A model generated the notes under the pieces. It was not told the DNA's origin and did no database searches. It saw nothing but the letters and a program-made list of their open reading frames with translations. DNA of 64,000 nt, from NCBI GenBank assembly GCA_013420905.1, contig JAAXNY010000010.1, forward strand, positions 2,542,001 through 2,606,000. Direction: 5' to 3'. This DNA comes from Collybia mongolica (taxonomy: Eukaryota; Basidiomycota; Agaricomycetes; Agaricales; Clitocybaceae). Numbering within the stretch: the stretch's first letter is position 1; each line of letters starts with the position of its first letter. Below are positions 11,020 through 23,399 of this stretch, piece by piece. A program made the translations under genes and the position numbers.

Positions 11020-13553
11020 ATGGATGCCTCACAGGAGCATTCACCACGAATCAGCGAAAAAGAGAAAGAAGATGTATCTATTGAAGATAGGCCTCAGAGC
11101 CAATCCAGCCTTCTAGTCCTACCTGAACCAGGCTCCCCGGAACGTGCCCTTGCGGAGCGAAAGCTTGTGCGCAAGCTGGACTCGAGGGTGCTACCAACTA
11201 TATTCATCATATATATCATGAATTATATCGATGTAAGGGATCCGACATGCCAGTACCCACATTCTGACCAGATATTACCGACAGCGAAATGGCGTTACAA
11301 CCGCGCGCCTGAAAGGGCTGGAAGAAGATCTGCACTTGTCAGGTGAGCACCCACATTATGAATCATTGTCTATAACTCACATCTTTGCGTTTAGATGTTC
11401 AGTATTCCACAGTCATCGCCATCTTATTCGTCGGGTACTGTCCAGCCCAAGTTCCCTCAAATATGGTATGATCACCCGTGCGACTGATCGTGTGCTATAC
11501 ACTGCTGATTAACTTTCAACATCCAGCTGCTTAATCGGGTTACAAGGTTCGTTGTACCTCGGTATATCTAACTTTCGATCTTTATTGTGAAATATTCAGA
11601 CCGTCCTGGTATATTGGAATGTGTGTTGTATTATGGGGCCTAACGAGTTTGCTCACTGGAGTAAGCCGACTAGTCCCAAATCGAACCATTCTCATGGCTC
11701 GCAGATCACTAAAAACTACACTGGGATTCTTCTTTGTCGCGTTTTCATCGGCTTACCAGAAGCAGCTTTTTACCCTGGTGCAATCTATTTGCTTTCGAGG
11801 TGGTATACGAAGAAGGTAAGTTGACGCAGAGGAAGAATCGTAAATACTGACCATTGATCTCATTAAAATAGGAGCTAGCTTTTCGTTCTGCTGTATTATA
11901 CGCAGGTCTTCTCGTCTCGAACGCATTTGGTGCTGTCAGGATGAACACTTTTGTGGATGTGATTCTATGAATTCATTATTGGTTTAGTTAATAGCTGCGG
12001 GTATTCTTGCTAATATGGAGGGAAAACGAGGCATCCGAGCCTGGAGATGGTGAGTATTAGTGTCCGCTTCTTGAGCACTCTCAAATTGGTCATAGGTTAT
12101 TTTTCATCGAGGTATACACAAAGCAGCCCCATCAGTGCCGAGTTCTGACATCCATTTAGGGATCAATCACAATATGCTTCGGTTTCATGAGCATGTGGGT
12201 GTTGATAAGAAACAATAATATGCCGCCTTTGCTTAACTTTTGACTTGTTCTAGGTGGCTTTTGCCTGACTATGTACGTAGATAATTCTAGAAGGCAGAGT
12301 GTTAAACTAACTTTCTCCGTCCTCCAGCCGAATAATACACGTTGGATTACGCCCACGGAACGTCGGCTTGCACAAGCTCGGTTATCAGAGGATGCTGGCG
12401 AAGCCGACCAAGATAATTCGGAAGATTCGTATGTGCATAGAGGCCATTAACGGGTAGTACTCATAATGATTTTACAGAGCAATGGAGGGGCTGAAAATGG
12501 CGATCAAAGACCCAATAGTGCTTCTCTTCTCGTTAATGACCATCTCTCAGCTCCTGGGATTGAGTTTTGTGCAATTCTTCCCGACGTCAGTCAACGCGTT
12601 TTTCAATACTATTCACACTTAACAAAACCAATCATAGCCTAACGCAAACTCTTGGCTTTTCAACCACGATCAGCCTTCTTTTAGCGGCGTAGGCCTCTTT
12701 TACGTTAAACTATGTACTTTCTGACTTCAACGCCAGGCCTCCGTGGATTGTGGCAGCAGCCGTGTGTTGTTTGAACGCTTGGCATGCAGGTACGAACTTT
12801 GTGGGTTAGTATATGCGAAATTGACCCCTTTCAAAGATCGAACGGGAGAACGCTTCTTCCACATAGCAGGGTGGTGGTGGGGTGTTATCCTTGGTTTCAT
12901 CATTGGTCTTTCTACCATGGCCACTGGTGGCCGCTATGTTGCTATGTTCCTCATGGCTTGTGGATATGCTGGTGGGTCCCAAAACTATGAACAGGAGAAT
13001 CATTCAATAATTCATAACAGGCTTCGCAATGACGCTTGTATGGGTTTCTAATGCGATCCCACGGCCTCCAGCGTATGTCCCTTCCTCCACTCAGACCTCA
13101 TCATCTCATCCTGTCTCCACCAGAAAACGTGCAGCCGCCATTGGCCTTGTCAACGGTTTTGGCAATCTCGGAAACGTGTACGTCGTTTTGCGAAAGTAAT
13201 TCACGTCTTAGCAACTTTGATGAACCGTTTTACTAGTATGGGATCGTATACCTGGAAAGCAAATTGGGGTCCTCGATACCATCAATCGATGGCGATATCA
13301 CTTGCTGCTCTCGTATTCAGCACATTCCTCTCTTACGGTGCGATATTCGATACACATTTTACTATCGGTTTACTAATTTGAACTGACAGTAATTCGATAC
13401 ATGTTGATCCGCAAGAACAAACGCTTAGATGCAGACGAGAAAGCTGCTATGGAAGGTGCCGACAGGACTAGAGTTGAAGAAGCCGCACGTCTGGAGGGTC
13501 TTACCTTCGAGCAAGCGATGGAACGAAGGAAGGGATACCGTTTCCTGTATTAA
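11020..13553 (+). CDS. MFS transporter, Dal5-like anion:cation symporter family
   Basis: Plasma-membrane carrier of the allantoate/nicotinate/vitamin permease group. The N-terminal cytosolic head (MDASQEHSPRISEKEKEDVS) is followed by the family signature RKLDSRVLPTIFIIYIMNYID in helix 1. Later come LCRVFIGLPEAAFYPGAIYL and LLSRWYTKKELAFRSAVLYA (helices 4-5), then RAWRW|LFFIEGSITI, LPDYPNNTRWITPTERRLA in the central loop, and a six-helix second half ending FEQAMERRKGYRFLY. There are twelve predicted helices and about 490 residues over roughly 14 exons with short GT-AG introns. Substrate cannot be read from sequence. The gene converges on the acetyltransferase with only 27 bp between stop codons. 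Confidence 0.9.
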
Positions 13554-13580
13554 ATACTGCGTGCGTCTCTTTTTATGAAT

Positions 13581-14222
13581 TTATGATGTCTGTATGGGTC
13601 TCTGCATCCAAACCCGCCCATCCTCGTTACCTGGCCCCTCACAAGTTGTGAACCCATTACGCAAATAAAATAATTTCCCCGCCTCATTGCTGTCATACAC
13701 CTCCAGCATCAACGACTTCCTCGCCTTCTCAGTTTTGTCGTTCCGCGCTGCCTCGATTCCCGCCTCAATCAAAATTTGACCTAACCCCTTTCTGCGATGT
13801 TCTGGGCGAACCCACATCCCGCATAAAACATAAACGTCCAAATCTTCTGCATGTGGTTGTGAAGGGAGAGAGACTTGCATGGCTTGCAGAAATCGTGGGG
13901 TAAGAACCGATGCGATCCCTACCCAGTGTTCGACTATGGCCGGTCCTCCAGAAGATTGCAGGACGGGGCACCTTGCAGCAATGATGATGATTTGGTCCGT
14001 GCCGATCCGCCCCCTCCATTGCTCGCTACTAAATCGCACCTCACGTTCATAATTGGACCCAAATGCATGTGGGTCCGTCTGGAGCGCTAGCAAGCGTATG
14101 GCCTTGTATCTGGCAAGGTCATCATCGGTTGGGGGCGAGGCAATTGGCAAACACCAGTACGCCTTCATGATGATTGGCGAAGAGTATACGTGATTTTGGC
14201 CTCTGAACGTTTGAAATATCAT
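13581..14222 (-). CDS. GNAT-family N-acetyltransferase
   Basis: Single-exon protein of 213 residues. Acetyl-CoA-dependent acetyltransferase; the acceptor is unknown. Motif A is visible at about residues 133-148 (WVRPEHRRKGLGQILIEAG, with the RxxGxG/A pyrophosphate loop). The motif B-like segment SLMLEVYDSNEAGKLFYLRN, with the conserved YxxNGF-type ending, follows at about 170-192. The N-terminal part (IRLLALQTDPHAFGSNYERE) matches the alpha1-alpha2 region common in fungal GNATs, where a DPxAFGS motif recurs. An internal ATG at codon 19 (MKAYWCLP) is an alternative start. It runs tail to tail with the MFS gene. Confidence 0.85.
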   Translation of the reverse strand: MIFQTFRGQNHVYSSPIIMKAYWCLPIASPPTDDDLARYKAIRLLALQTDPHAFGSNYEREVRFSSEQWRGRIGTDQIIIIAARCPVLQSSGGPAIVEHWVGIASVLTPRFLQAMQVSLPSQPHAEDLDVYVLCGMWVRPEHRRKGLGQILIEAGIEAARNDKTEKARKSLMLEVYDSNEAGKLFYLRNGFTTCEGPGNEDGRVWMQRPIQTS

Positions 14223-17200
14223 GTAGGTGAGTCAGAATAAGGCATCTATCTCAAAAATTGAAACGCGTTGTTATCGGTGGCATAATGGGGCTCTACCCAT
14301 GACAAGACAAAGGAGAAACCTTTTTGGGAGTGATATGCTTGACCCATATATGGTTTCTTCCCTGCATGTACTATGATAGTCTTCATGACTCGCTCCATCA
14401 TGCATTTGCATCATTTATCAGTCGACATTCTAGTTGCCATTGAATCTTTCTGAGCACTGTTCGGCCCGGAGTTCACTGCATGGGGCCTTGAACCTCTACG
14501 TTAAGCGTACATGAAAGCACCGACGCGTCCGGACTTCAATACCACACGCACCTGCACCCCCATGGGATAGGTGCTCAGTGGCTTGATGGGCACGTGGTGA
14601 GGTTCAAATCGCAACGCCAAATCTGACGTTTAGAGTTGAAGCGCTCACGTCAAACTTCCATATATCATTGTCCCAAAAAGATAATGTCATGCAACAATTA
14701 TATGGTCTTGCGGGCACTGCTGTATGGAGCGCCGAGGCCGATCTTAACTGAGATCAAACAGGCCAGGTTCCAGGGAAAACTACCGTAAGTTCCGTGCGTG
14801 GTTGTTACCGCAAAATGTAATCGACAGCCCTGAATACTCAAACGACCTCCATAGTAATCCCCGTTCCCCGTCAATAGTTGGTCTTAATCAAATTATCTTC
14901 GTCAGGCGTATTTCCGGCGGACTTGTTACTCTTGTCGCTCCACCGGGGTCGTTACCGAAGCCGTGGTATTTAGTGAGTCTAAGTCTGATTCAGTGGAAGC
15001 ATTAGTGCTCAATTTCGTGGTACGTGAACGCCGTACCCGGAGTATCTGTTTCATGAAACCGTAGGCTCGGGCTATCAATTTCACGAGACATGGGACTGTT
15101 AGCATTACCGTGGGCTGATAAAAGATATGGATTGACCCTAATAGCCACGATGGGAACTGGATTGGCGAGGTCGTTCGAGACCGTCACCTATATGATGACA
15201 GGGACTTACGACTGGTATTAAGGATATCTACCTTAGTCAGAGTGGATAGGAAAGATTGCAAATGCGACCCGTAGCTTTTGGGCTAAATTTATTTTCTTGT
15301 AATTCTGGGTTTATATTCGAGGATATGTTTAGGCTCGCTTCTTTTAAGGGCGAACGAGTCCGCATGAGAGGCTTCCGTTGATCCCTCTCGAGTTTCGCAT
15401 ACGCTCCCCGAATTATTTATATTTATGCCCTGCAACGGAGCTTTCAATTCGTCCTGCCTATATTCGACTGATTAAAATTTGATGGATGTTATTAGTTAGG
15501 GGTTGGTGGTGAAACCGAGCCCGAAACAGAGTGTTAGCGATCGCAGGATCATCGAACCTGTGAATCACCTCCCTGGAGGTTGACATAAAGTGCAAGATTC
15601 AGATACATTTTTCGAGTCTTCCCTGTTAGAATTGGCCCTAGCACATATCCAGGCTGGCCACGGATCGATTCCACCATCAACCAGTGGTTTGCCTTGACCC
15701 ACATGTCTAAAATATCCCCGACGCTTGGTTTGTCCATTAGCGACTATCATTCCATACGACGATAAGGGTAGAACGCTACGCCCAACTTCAAATTCCAAGG
15801 CACACACGGCGGACATGAAGTTGGATGGATCAATTTGGATGGATTCAGCAGCGTGTCACTGGAATAACCTGGTTGAAGATTACGATGCCACGAAAAGACC
15901 GGGATCGGACGAGGGAGGCGCTATCCTGGCAGGTTCCCTGAACTGCAACCAGAAAGTGGGCCGTACGATGGGGTCATCAAGCAGGGAAGAATATCTCTTT
16001 GGCGATTTTCTCAGGCACGGAGGCAGTTTTCGAGAGATGATTTGAGTTTCTGATTGAGATGTTGGTTCATAATTCGGGTGATGATAGATATGGTACGCAC
16101 AGACGGTCAGCGTAAAATATAACCATAACCGATATTCGAAAACCCGAAAGAGAGAATGAGAAGGTAGCTCACTTGAGTCTCGGCGTAAATACGACGAAAC
16201 GGAACTGCTTAAACCCTGTCTTCACATTGTACGTTAGCTACGCGAACCTGCTCGTTGATCCTACTGAATATTTATCAGTACATCCGGGGGATGGACATAC
16301 AAGTCAAGTCATCAACTCCATCTGTAAATTAAAGGCATCCCCCACATGGTACAGGCCCACCATCTCGAAATTTCTCAGAACCCTCTGATTACCGACAGTT
16401 ATCGATTCAATATTGTTTCTGTTATTTTGATTCTTTTGAATGTCTTCCGATGAGAAGTTGGATAAAGAGCTGGGTCGGCGACTCCGAGTCACACGGTTTC
16501 GTGGAAGCATGTGGGGTGGGACGGGCCGTGATGCGAAAAGATGTCTCCGGGAGATAGATTGGTTACCGTTGAGGGAAAAGGGTCCCCGTCGGTCAATCGG
16601 CCAAAGCAGAAATCAGACCTCTGATTGTTGGAAGGGGAGATATCCGCCGTCATGGTTAAGCTCTATCTGAAATAGATATCCGTGCAATCGATTGGTGTTC
16701 GAGTACACGAAGACAGAGGGTTGGGGGTGTCTATAGAGCCCATGGGCCAGGGATGGTTAATCGTGGACGATCCAAGTCGGTGAGTTATTGTGCCGGGACA
16801 AACTTCGAATCGATCAAGGCTCAGAGCTCTTTCAGGACTTGCACGGTGAGTCAGTAAGTGCCGTATGCTGCGGCCTCGAGTATAACCCAATATACAATGT
16901 GAGGGTCGAATATATGGGAATATGTCACGACTATGAGGATACCAAAAGCATTCTGGCGGCATTTCACGATGTTATCAGTTTTTGCATCTTGGACTACGAG
17001 CTTCTGTAAGCAAGTGCTTGCCTGAGTTCGAACTTTGTGTATCCCTTTCCCGTACGGCCATTTTCAAACGTATTTACAGCTCTTATACCGTAATTTCTAT
17101 GGTGTCGAGGTGAAAGGAAGACCGGAACATAAGAGATAGTGCTGGTATAGCTTTGTGCCTGATGAGTTATGTCAGTTATTCTCTCTTTGGGCCGAAGAGT

Positions 17201-17334
17201 TCGTCCAGTACTGTGAAACCATTGTGTTGTGGATCAGCTAGTCAAGAGCATATGGAAAGAAATATCGGATGAACGAGGCCCAAAAAGGCAATTTCCAATT
17301 TCTCTACCAAACCGTGATCACGGCGACACCTTCA
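14223..17334. other. Gene-poor interval, no supported gene
   Basis: About 3.1 kb. Open frames are below 110 codons, conflict between strands (15549-16045, 16663-17009) and show no family motif or consistent splice chain. A GGTTCAAATC box occurs near 14602, but no tRNA acceptor stem or A-box arrangement fits. The right end must include the TAF6 promoter. It could be decayed repeat or pseudogene sequence, or host non-coding transcripts. Confidence 0.45.
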
Positions 17335-18973
17335 ATGAACAAGCCCAAAGTGCGGGGAGTTCAGAGCCAACAGACGGGTATCTACAAGCTTGATGCCATA
17401 AAAGTAGGGCGCTCTTTGGCCTGGACTGACTCAACAAAGTTCACATAACTACAGGATGTTGCTGATTCTCTGGGCGTTACAATTTCGGACCCTGTTGCAT
17501 TGGCACTGGCCAGCGACGTTGAGTACCGCATTCACCAGGTCATAGAGGTGTGTCGGGAGCTTCTCCAACTTATACTTGTCATTTTATGTGAATAGGAAGC
17601 AGCACGATTCATGCGACATGGGCGAAGAACCACAATGACAACTGCAGACATCGATCAGGCATTTCGCGTCCTAAATATCGAACCTCTGTATGGGCACTCT
17701 GCGTCAAATCCCCCAACGTTTAGAAGAGCATTGCCGTTTCCCCAGGTCCCAGCTGCTGGCCCAGTTTATTTCGTGGAGGATGAAGAGATAGATTTTGATC
17801 GCGTCTTCAGAGAAGAAAAGATTGCTCTACCTAAGGGCGTCAGCTGGAAAGCTCATTGGTTAGCTGTTGAGGGAGTCCAGCCCCTCATACCAGAGAACCC
17901 GCCTGCCATACCGCGGGATACAGACGACACAACGAAGACTGAGCCACAAGTTAACGGGAGTGGGACTCTTCTTACAGCAGCCCCTGCCAATACCCCTGCC
18001 GCAATACGTCAACAACAGCAGCAACAGCAGCAACAACAACTCGTGAAACAAGTCCTATCTCGGGAACTCCAGCTTTACTACACTCGTCTGACGTCGTCTT
18101 TGCTTCCTCCATCGAGTGATATCGTGAAACGCACGGCAGCACTTGCAAGCTTGAGAAATGACGCTGGATTACAGGCGCTACTGCCATATCTGATACGTTG
18201 GGTAGGAGAGGGCGTAGTTGGCGCGCTAAAGGAGGGAGTGCAATCAGAAACCGACGGGAAGGTCTTAGAAGTCTTACTAGACGTGATTAGCGCGCTATTG
18301 GAAAACAACACATTATTTGTGGAACCCTATGTGAGTCAACAACTATATAACTCTTCAGATGGCCATTTCTTTGACAATACATTATCAGTTACACCAAATA
18401 TTACCACCGGTTCTATCGACACTACTTCACTCCTCCCTTCCTCCATCTCATGCAACTCATCTCCGGACCGTGGCGTCCCAGACGCTCTCTCGTGTGCTGA
18501 CGCAGCACTCAACGACGTACCCCTCGCTCTCTCCCCGTATCATGAAGACCCTTCTTCTCGCACTCATCTCTCCAGGAAAGAGCAAAGGTACGCGGGAAGG
18601 TGCCATACGGGGACTTGTTGGCGTCGGCAAAGAAGCTGTTAGAAAAGGGCTTGTGGAAGGTGGTGGTGCTAAAGTAGTTGGTAGTGAGTGTCAGGACGGA
18701 GAGGACTCAGCGGCTTTGATTGGTTCTGTCATGGTTTGTCCCCGTCTTTTTCTACATATTCATTGATAGATTTTTACCTTACATGTGCAGGATGCTTTGA
18801 GAGTCTTGCAACCTTCTTCAGACATGTTGTACTCGTTGGATCCAAACAACACGGACGATGCTGCTACAATATCCAGGCTGCAGGAGGTATTGGGTGATGA
18901 AATTGCTTCGAGGGTTTCTCAAGATGCTGCCTGGGCAAGGGAAATATTGGGCACAACGGGTAGCTCAACATGA
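17335..18973 (+). CDS. TAF6: Transcription initiation factor TFIID/SAGA subunit TAF6
   Basis: Nuclear subunit shared by TFIID and SAGA that pairs through its histone fold with TAF9. The histone fold is encoded by the first three exons: QQTGIYKLDAIK|DVADSLGV, LASDVEYRIHQVIE|EAARFM, RHGRRTTMTTADIDQAFRVL and LNIEPLYGHSASNPPTFRRA. The conserved linker AGPVYFVEDEEIDFDRVFRE and VSWKAHWLAVEGVQPLIPEN follows. A poly-Gln run (about ten Q near 18010-18040) precedes the HEAT-repeat domain (RELQLYYTRLTSSL to REGAIRGLVGVGKEAVRKGL). Five exons join through gtaggg, gtgtgt, gtgagt and gtttgt donors. Length is about 480 residues, normal for fungi. The start was chosen as the only ATG just before the conserved block. 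Confidence 0.95.
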
Positions 18974-19961
18974 TAGAGGCTTCGTGGCACCTCAGTTTGT
19001 AACGTTATATTCTATCTCCTTCATATTTAATTCACAATTGCTGTATAATAACCATCTTCTGTTCATTGCTAGTATCGGAAAGTATTAACAAGATACTTAA
19101 GTGCATTGAAAAAGCAGTCATCCAAGCAATCAAGTTCTGCCTGAGACCGTTCGTGACAGGTATGGCTATATGGTTTATACTTGGGAAAGTACAGACTAAG
19201 ATGGACCGACATTTGAAAAAGTGTCGAGTCCTTGATTATTATTATTATTTGGCATAAGGGGATGACAAGGAAAGAACAAAGATTGAAGATTAGACATCCA
19301 GAAACTATTAGGCGCATATTAATGAGGTCTCACAACCTCTTTTCTGCCTAATGATTCATACAGTGATACGATATATATCCGAGTCAGTTTCAGGCTACAC
19401 AGATACCCTGGTGTAATTGTTGCGCGGAAGAGAAGAAACACTGCATGTAAGTCCATTACATTTCCAAGAAACAACTCACAGGCCAGATTGCCGCCCATTA
19501 CAGCTTAATGTTGAACACCCTGAGTGGACACCGACGTCCTATGGCATGCAGCTATCTGAGGTCTGAATGCGTCAACCTGTATTCTTCCTATGTATATTGG
19601 TGGTTCGATGTTGTCGGTCGTCGATTCACTGGCTTGACGCCGAGTTGGACACTTTTTCACCTGAACCATACCAAAAGTCATCACATCATGATTGCTTGAG
19701 ATCGTGTTTTGTCTTCAAACAGCTTGGCCAACATCGCCTAGACTTCAGCCTACATGGTCCATCCGTCTCTCGATTGCTCCTGAGCTTCCTCACAGGTCAT
19801 AAAATGCTGGAAGAGGTGTCGAAATACCTCAAAAAGCTGGCCTTCTCATCACGCACTATATCTTCACGTCCTTCACGAACAAGCTAGTCCACTCACCACT
19901 CTCCATACTCATCATCGCCTTTCTAACATCATCGCCCTCTTCGCTCTCACCTCTGTACCTA
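18974..19961. other. Intergenic downstream of TAF6
   Basis: A/T-rich DNA with TATTATTATTATT near 19236. No supported gene. Open frames at 19508-19887 have no recognisable domain. Confidence 0.45.
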
Positions 19962-20424
19962 TGTTCGCCATTGCATATCCCACTTCCAATGGTGGGGAAG
20001 GGTTGAGTTCTCGTGCTCTTGTCGAAGTTTACTCGATCACCGCACGACAAACCGCGGAAGCGATGATTAATGTTTGGAGCGCTCAGCGCTCTTTCGATGA
20101 AGGAGATATTGCTCGATGGGCATCTCCCAATGGAGAGTAAGTTTTCTTCATGTTTGTGCCTATCTCCTGAAATTCTTATACTATGTTCTCCGTAGCTGCT
20201 CAACTGGTGTTCCCCAGACAGGGATGACGGGGGCCGACCTGTCCCAATGCTCATGGGTAAGGCTGGAAATTACAGCCGACAACAGATGGCATTGCAAGAT
20301 GTGTTGTCCGAGGTTCATGCGACTTTTGAACGATACGGCTTCATCAATCTTTTATGCCTCTATAATTACTTCCATACTACCATACATGAACAATATCGAA
20401 GATGGTTCGTGCAGGAATTCATAG
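19962..20424 (+). CDS. Doubtful hypothetical ORF pair
   Basis: An ATG at 19962 opens about 58 codons with reasonable composition (ALVEVYSITARQTAEAMINV...), ending at a good donor (gtaagt, 20138). An acceptor (ccgtag) keeps the frame open through CSTGVPQTGMTGADLSQCSW to a stop at 20424. No family is recognised, the hydrophobic codons just upstream lack a start, and a different reading frame of the last exon is also open. It may be a real orphan gene or a decayed one. It converges on the minus-strand Ifi-like gene ending at 20466. Confidence 0.25.
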
Positions 20425-20465
20425 TCCGATTCCCATTGCAAAGAGAGCCCAGATACTCCTAGTCG

Positions 20466-21546
20466 TCACTCTAAGCCCCGAATTTCGTACAATGCGTAAC
20501 AGCCCAGTGCCAACGCAGCAAGGCGTAAAACAGCCAAAGGGGCATAATCCATCGTCCACTTGTTATATGTCGATCCTGTAGAGTCTACGTAAGCGAATAC
20601 CGTTTCTCTGGCATTGAGTAATATTTTTCGCAAATAACTATAATGTGCATCTGCAGAGCCTGAAGCGAAGGGTTTATATGAATAAAAGGTGAGCAGGTTG
20701 GGGTAAGATGTTTTATGCGACACAGTACCTGGAATGAGGCCGTGCGCAAGGAAGGTCAAATTGAATAGCAATGAGATGACCAGCTCGTGGATGAGAAGAA
20801 GCGGTAAGAGGGCTATGATAGGTCCGAAAAATACGGAAAATGAGATGATATGCACGATATGAGGATGGTGAATCACTTAGAAGGGCTCTCGGTTAGATTT
20901 CCTTCAATATTTCCAAAAAAAATAGAACCTGAGCGTCGACGTACCAAAGGCGCAGGCTGCGTCAAAAGCCTGCACTGGCCACTGCGATGGGCGCCCAAAG
21001 ATGTCCCCAAAGTTGATATTGCCTAGTTAAACCCGTGGCTTATTCAAAACCTTTCGTCGAAATGCTACGATGGCCGCAATGCCCACCTATGGATTTGAAC
21101 ACCTCCACGACCCAAGCCCAGATGCCCTGAAGGAAAGTCTGTACGAAAAGCACAAAACGGTCTTCTGCAGGCTTCCTCGTTAAAACAGCTCAGGAAGCAT
21201 AAAGCGACAGGTTCACGGACTGAGGCGAATCGAAGTTGCAATTATCCAGCGAACAAGAGGCTCTACCAAGAGCACAAGGTCTAGGTCGAGTTCTACTTTA
21301 GTTGCATGGGCCAATTGATTGGCAGGGGCTGGAGAATATGGCATTGATGATTGGTGTACGAGGTAGAGGTGGATGGAGATGGAAACCCATGAGGCGGCAA
21401 TGCATTGTATTCGTGGATGGCTCGCCTAAATTGATCGCCTGCAGGGAGAAACGTGTCGGAGCCCCAGGCCCGACTTTTTCAACGTGGAATGGCCAGTGAT
21501 CCGTGTCGAAGTCGTAGCAAAAAGGGCCCACAAAGGCAATAAACAT
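20466..21546 (-). CDS. Ifi-6-16-like small membrane protein, divergent copy (A)
   Basis: Minus-strand multi-exon gene sharing layout with copies B and C. Readable exons are PANQLAHATKVELDLDLV... (about 21302-21230), DRFVLFVQTFLQGIWAWVVE (about 21170-21090), NINFGDIFGRPSQWPVQAFD (about 21025-20945), and then a hydrophobic exon opening with IHHPHIVHIISFSVFFGP. Across a gtactg...ttcag intron comes the family core SADAHYSYLRKILLNARETV, followed by FAYVDSTGSTYNKW and a final membrane helix. Spacing matches the GSPAAxxQS...AGSxFAxLQSxG pattern of copies B and C, but key Gly/Gln are substituted, so this copy is diverged. The N-terminal exon from an ATG at 21546 is uncertain because frames do not join cleanly there. 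Function unknown. Confidence 0.5.
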
Positions 21547-21732
21547 ACTAGGTCATATACTGGCAATCCTATATTTACATACGATCAAAGGTGGTTACGG
21601 ATCATCAATCAAATGGAAAAAACATGATAGGAAATTATGCAGGCCCGGCGGCATCTAGTATGTACAAGTGGGGTTACAACAACAAGTGGAGCTTGTGAGG
21701 GGGAATAAAAGCAAGGAGGTACACGGCGAGAA

Positions 21733-23399
21733 TCACAGGACTGTCAGGGCTATACCCAAAAATATAACCAATGCGCATAGAGGTAGCGTCGCCACACCCA
21801 TGCGAATGCTGGTGGCTCCACTCTCTGGAAGGGCAGGTAAGCCATCACCAGTGGGAGGGCTAGTAGAGCTGGGGCCGGGGCTGACAGACGTCTGGGTGGC
21901 TGATCCAGGGTTCAGGAAAATGTCCGCTTGAGCGCCTAGCAAGAGAGAAAAAATCAGCGGCCGCGTGGGTCCGATGGGAGTCAGCCAACGAACCGTTGGA
22001 AAATCCCAATTTTGCATTGTATGCCGGCGACCGCGGGTCGCCAGCCAGATCAGTCCCGCTAACCTCAATATTGTTTCCTTCCAGTTGGTTCCAGTAAATC
22101 AACTGCCTCGCGCCTGTCGTGCATTTAGATGGGTCGTCTTCGCACCAGGTGGCTGGCTTAGCCGGTGCGACGGCGGCTGTGCCCGTCATGCCTGTTACCT
22201 TGCACTTGTACCCTATCATGTACATGTTGGGTTCTCCGCATCTATTCCGAGACAAGGATGTGATTAATTTAGAACGGCATGAGATACACGGCAACTCACC
22301 CGTTTGGCACCTAAGTTTCGGGAAGTAAAAATAGGATCAGGAGTCGTTATCAGGCGAAATCATCATACGTACCCAGCCCCACTAGGAATGGCGAGTGAAT
22401 AACGTTGAGGAGGGAAGTACAACGGTGAAAACGTACCGCACAGATGCAGCCTTCTGGGGGACATGCTGGTAGATCTGGTACCGAATAAGTTGCCATGAGT
22501 CTCCAGGGGGTGCTACGCTCCTGTTAGATATGTATATAGAACATAAACGAAAAGATCTTTACTTGTAGGCAACCGTAAACACCACAAGATTTTCCGGTGT
22601 TACTTTCGAAAGTTCCGACTAACCTCAAATATTAACCAAGAGATGCCACTAGTCTATATAGATGCGGTGTACCTGGTATGAAATCGCAAAGGCACTGCCT
22701 GCTGCCATGCTCTCGTTCTGGGCGTGAACTACACCGAGTTATTAAGAAAATCAACAAAAACGTGAAGAACCCTCACTGTTGGGTTCTACAATACAAGGCG
22801 GCGTGTCCCCGTTGCTTGGGCGGTCTCCCAGGCCGGGATGATCCTTCCCATCAGCAAAAGTTGCTTTGTTCTCTCCGTCAAAAGACAATGACGTGAACGC
22901 TCGGTTTACCGCGAGCTCCACCGTGAATTCGCCATTTGCGGGTCTGCAGTCATAGATTTTTGGGTCGATTAGAGATATTAATATGGAAAATCCTCACAAT
23001 TCTAGGAAATCGCCGGGGGCTGGAGGAAATTCGTCACACTGTTAACAGGACGTTAATGTCAGCGAAGCCAGCCCGATCCGCCACATACTTTGTTGACATG
23101 ATGGAACCACCAATCCTCGCGTGAGAGCTGGTTGGGGTGGTTGTAAGTGCTGTTTAAGATCGCCCAGAGCACACACCGACCTGAAATAAGGGGTTCACTG
23201 CTTCGTTAGTCGATGGATCGTCTGCACCCGGGTTCGTTCCGTTAAGACAATACATTCCTAGGTGGGCGAGATTAGCGCCTTAAGAAGCGGGTACGCAAGA
23301 GGGCGTCCATGCACCTTTGTGCCATGGTGCAATGTGTCCGTGCACACGCACTAGTGAGAAACTCGTCGCAACAAAGAGGCCAAGAACCAGTTGCCTCAT
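21733..23399 (-). CDS. GPI-anchored AA14-type lytic polysaccharide monooxygenase
   Basis: Secreted copper oxidase family described from white-rot fungi as active on wood xylan; the activity of the family is debated. A signal peptide (MRQLVLGLFVATSFSLVRVH) is followed by the mature N-terminal histidine HIAPWHKG, the first arm of the copper histidine brace. Later exons give MYCLNGTNPGADDPSTNEAV, CDEFPPAPGDFLEL, the second brace region HAQNESMAAGSAFAISYQ, SELSKVTPENLVVFTV, CPPEGCICA, W|GW|VPNG|CGEPNMYMIGYKCKVTG and WNQLEGNNIEVSG. Some exons are only 9-10 nt long, near 22370-22310. The tail has a Ser/Pro/Thr linker and a C-terminal hydrophobic segment (LPLCALVIFLGIALTVL) typical of a GPI signal. 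About ten short introns. The gene sits between Ifi-like copies A and B. Confidence 0.88.

Noticed and set aside
14540..14640. Possible tRNA (GGTTCAAATC box)
   Set aside because: No acceptor stem, anticodon arm or A-box at proper spacing.
15549..16962. Several overlapping 60-105 codon frames on both strands
   Set aside because: Mutually incompatible, no conserved residues, no consistent introns.
19856..20254. 132-codon minus-strand open frame
   Set aside because: No motif, no splice support, overlaps the plus-strand candidate; looks like a shadow frame.
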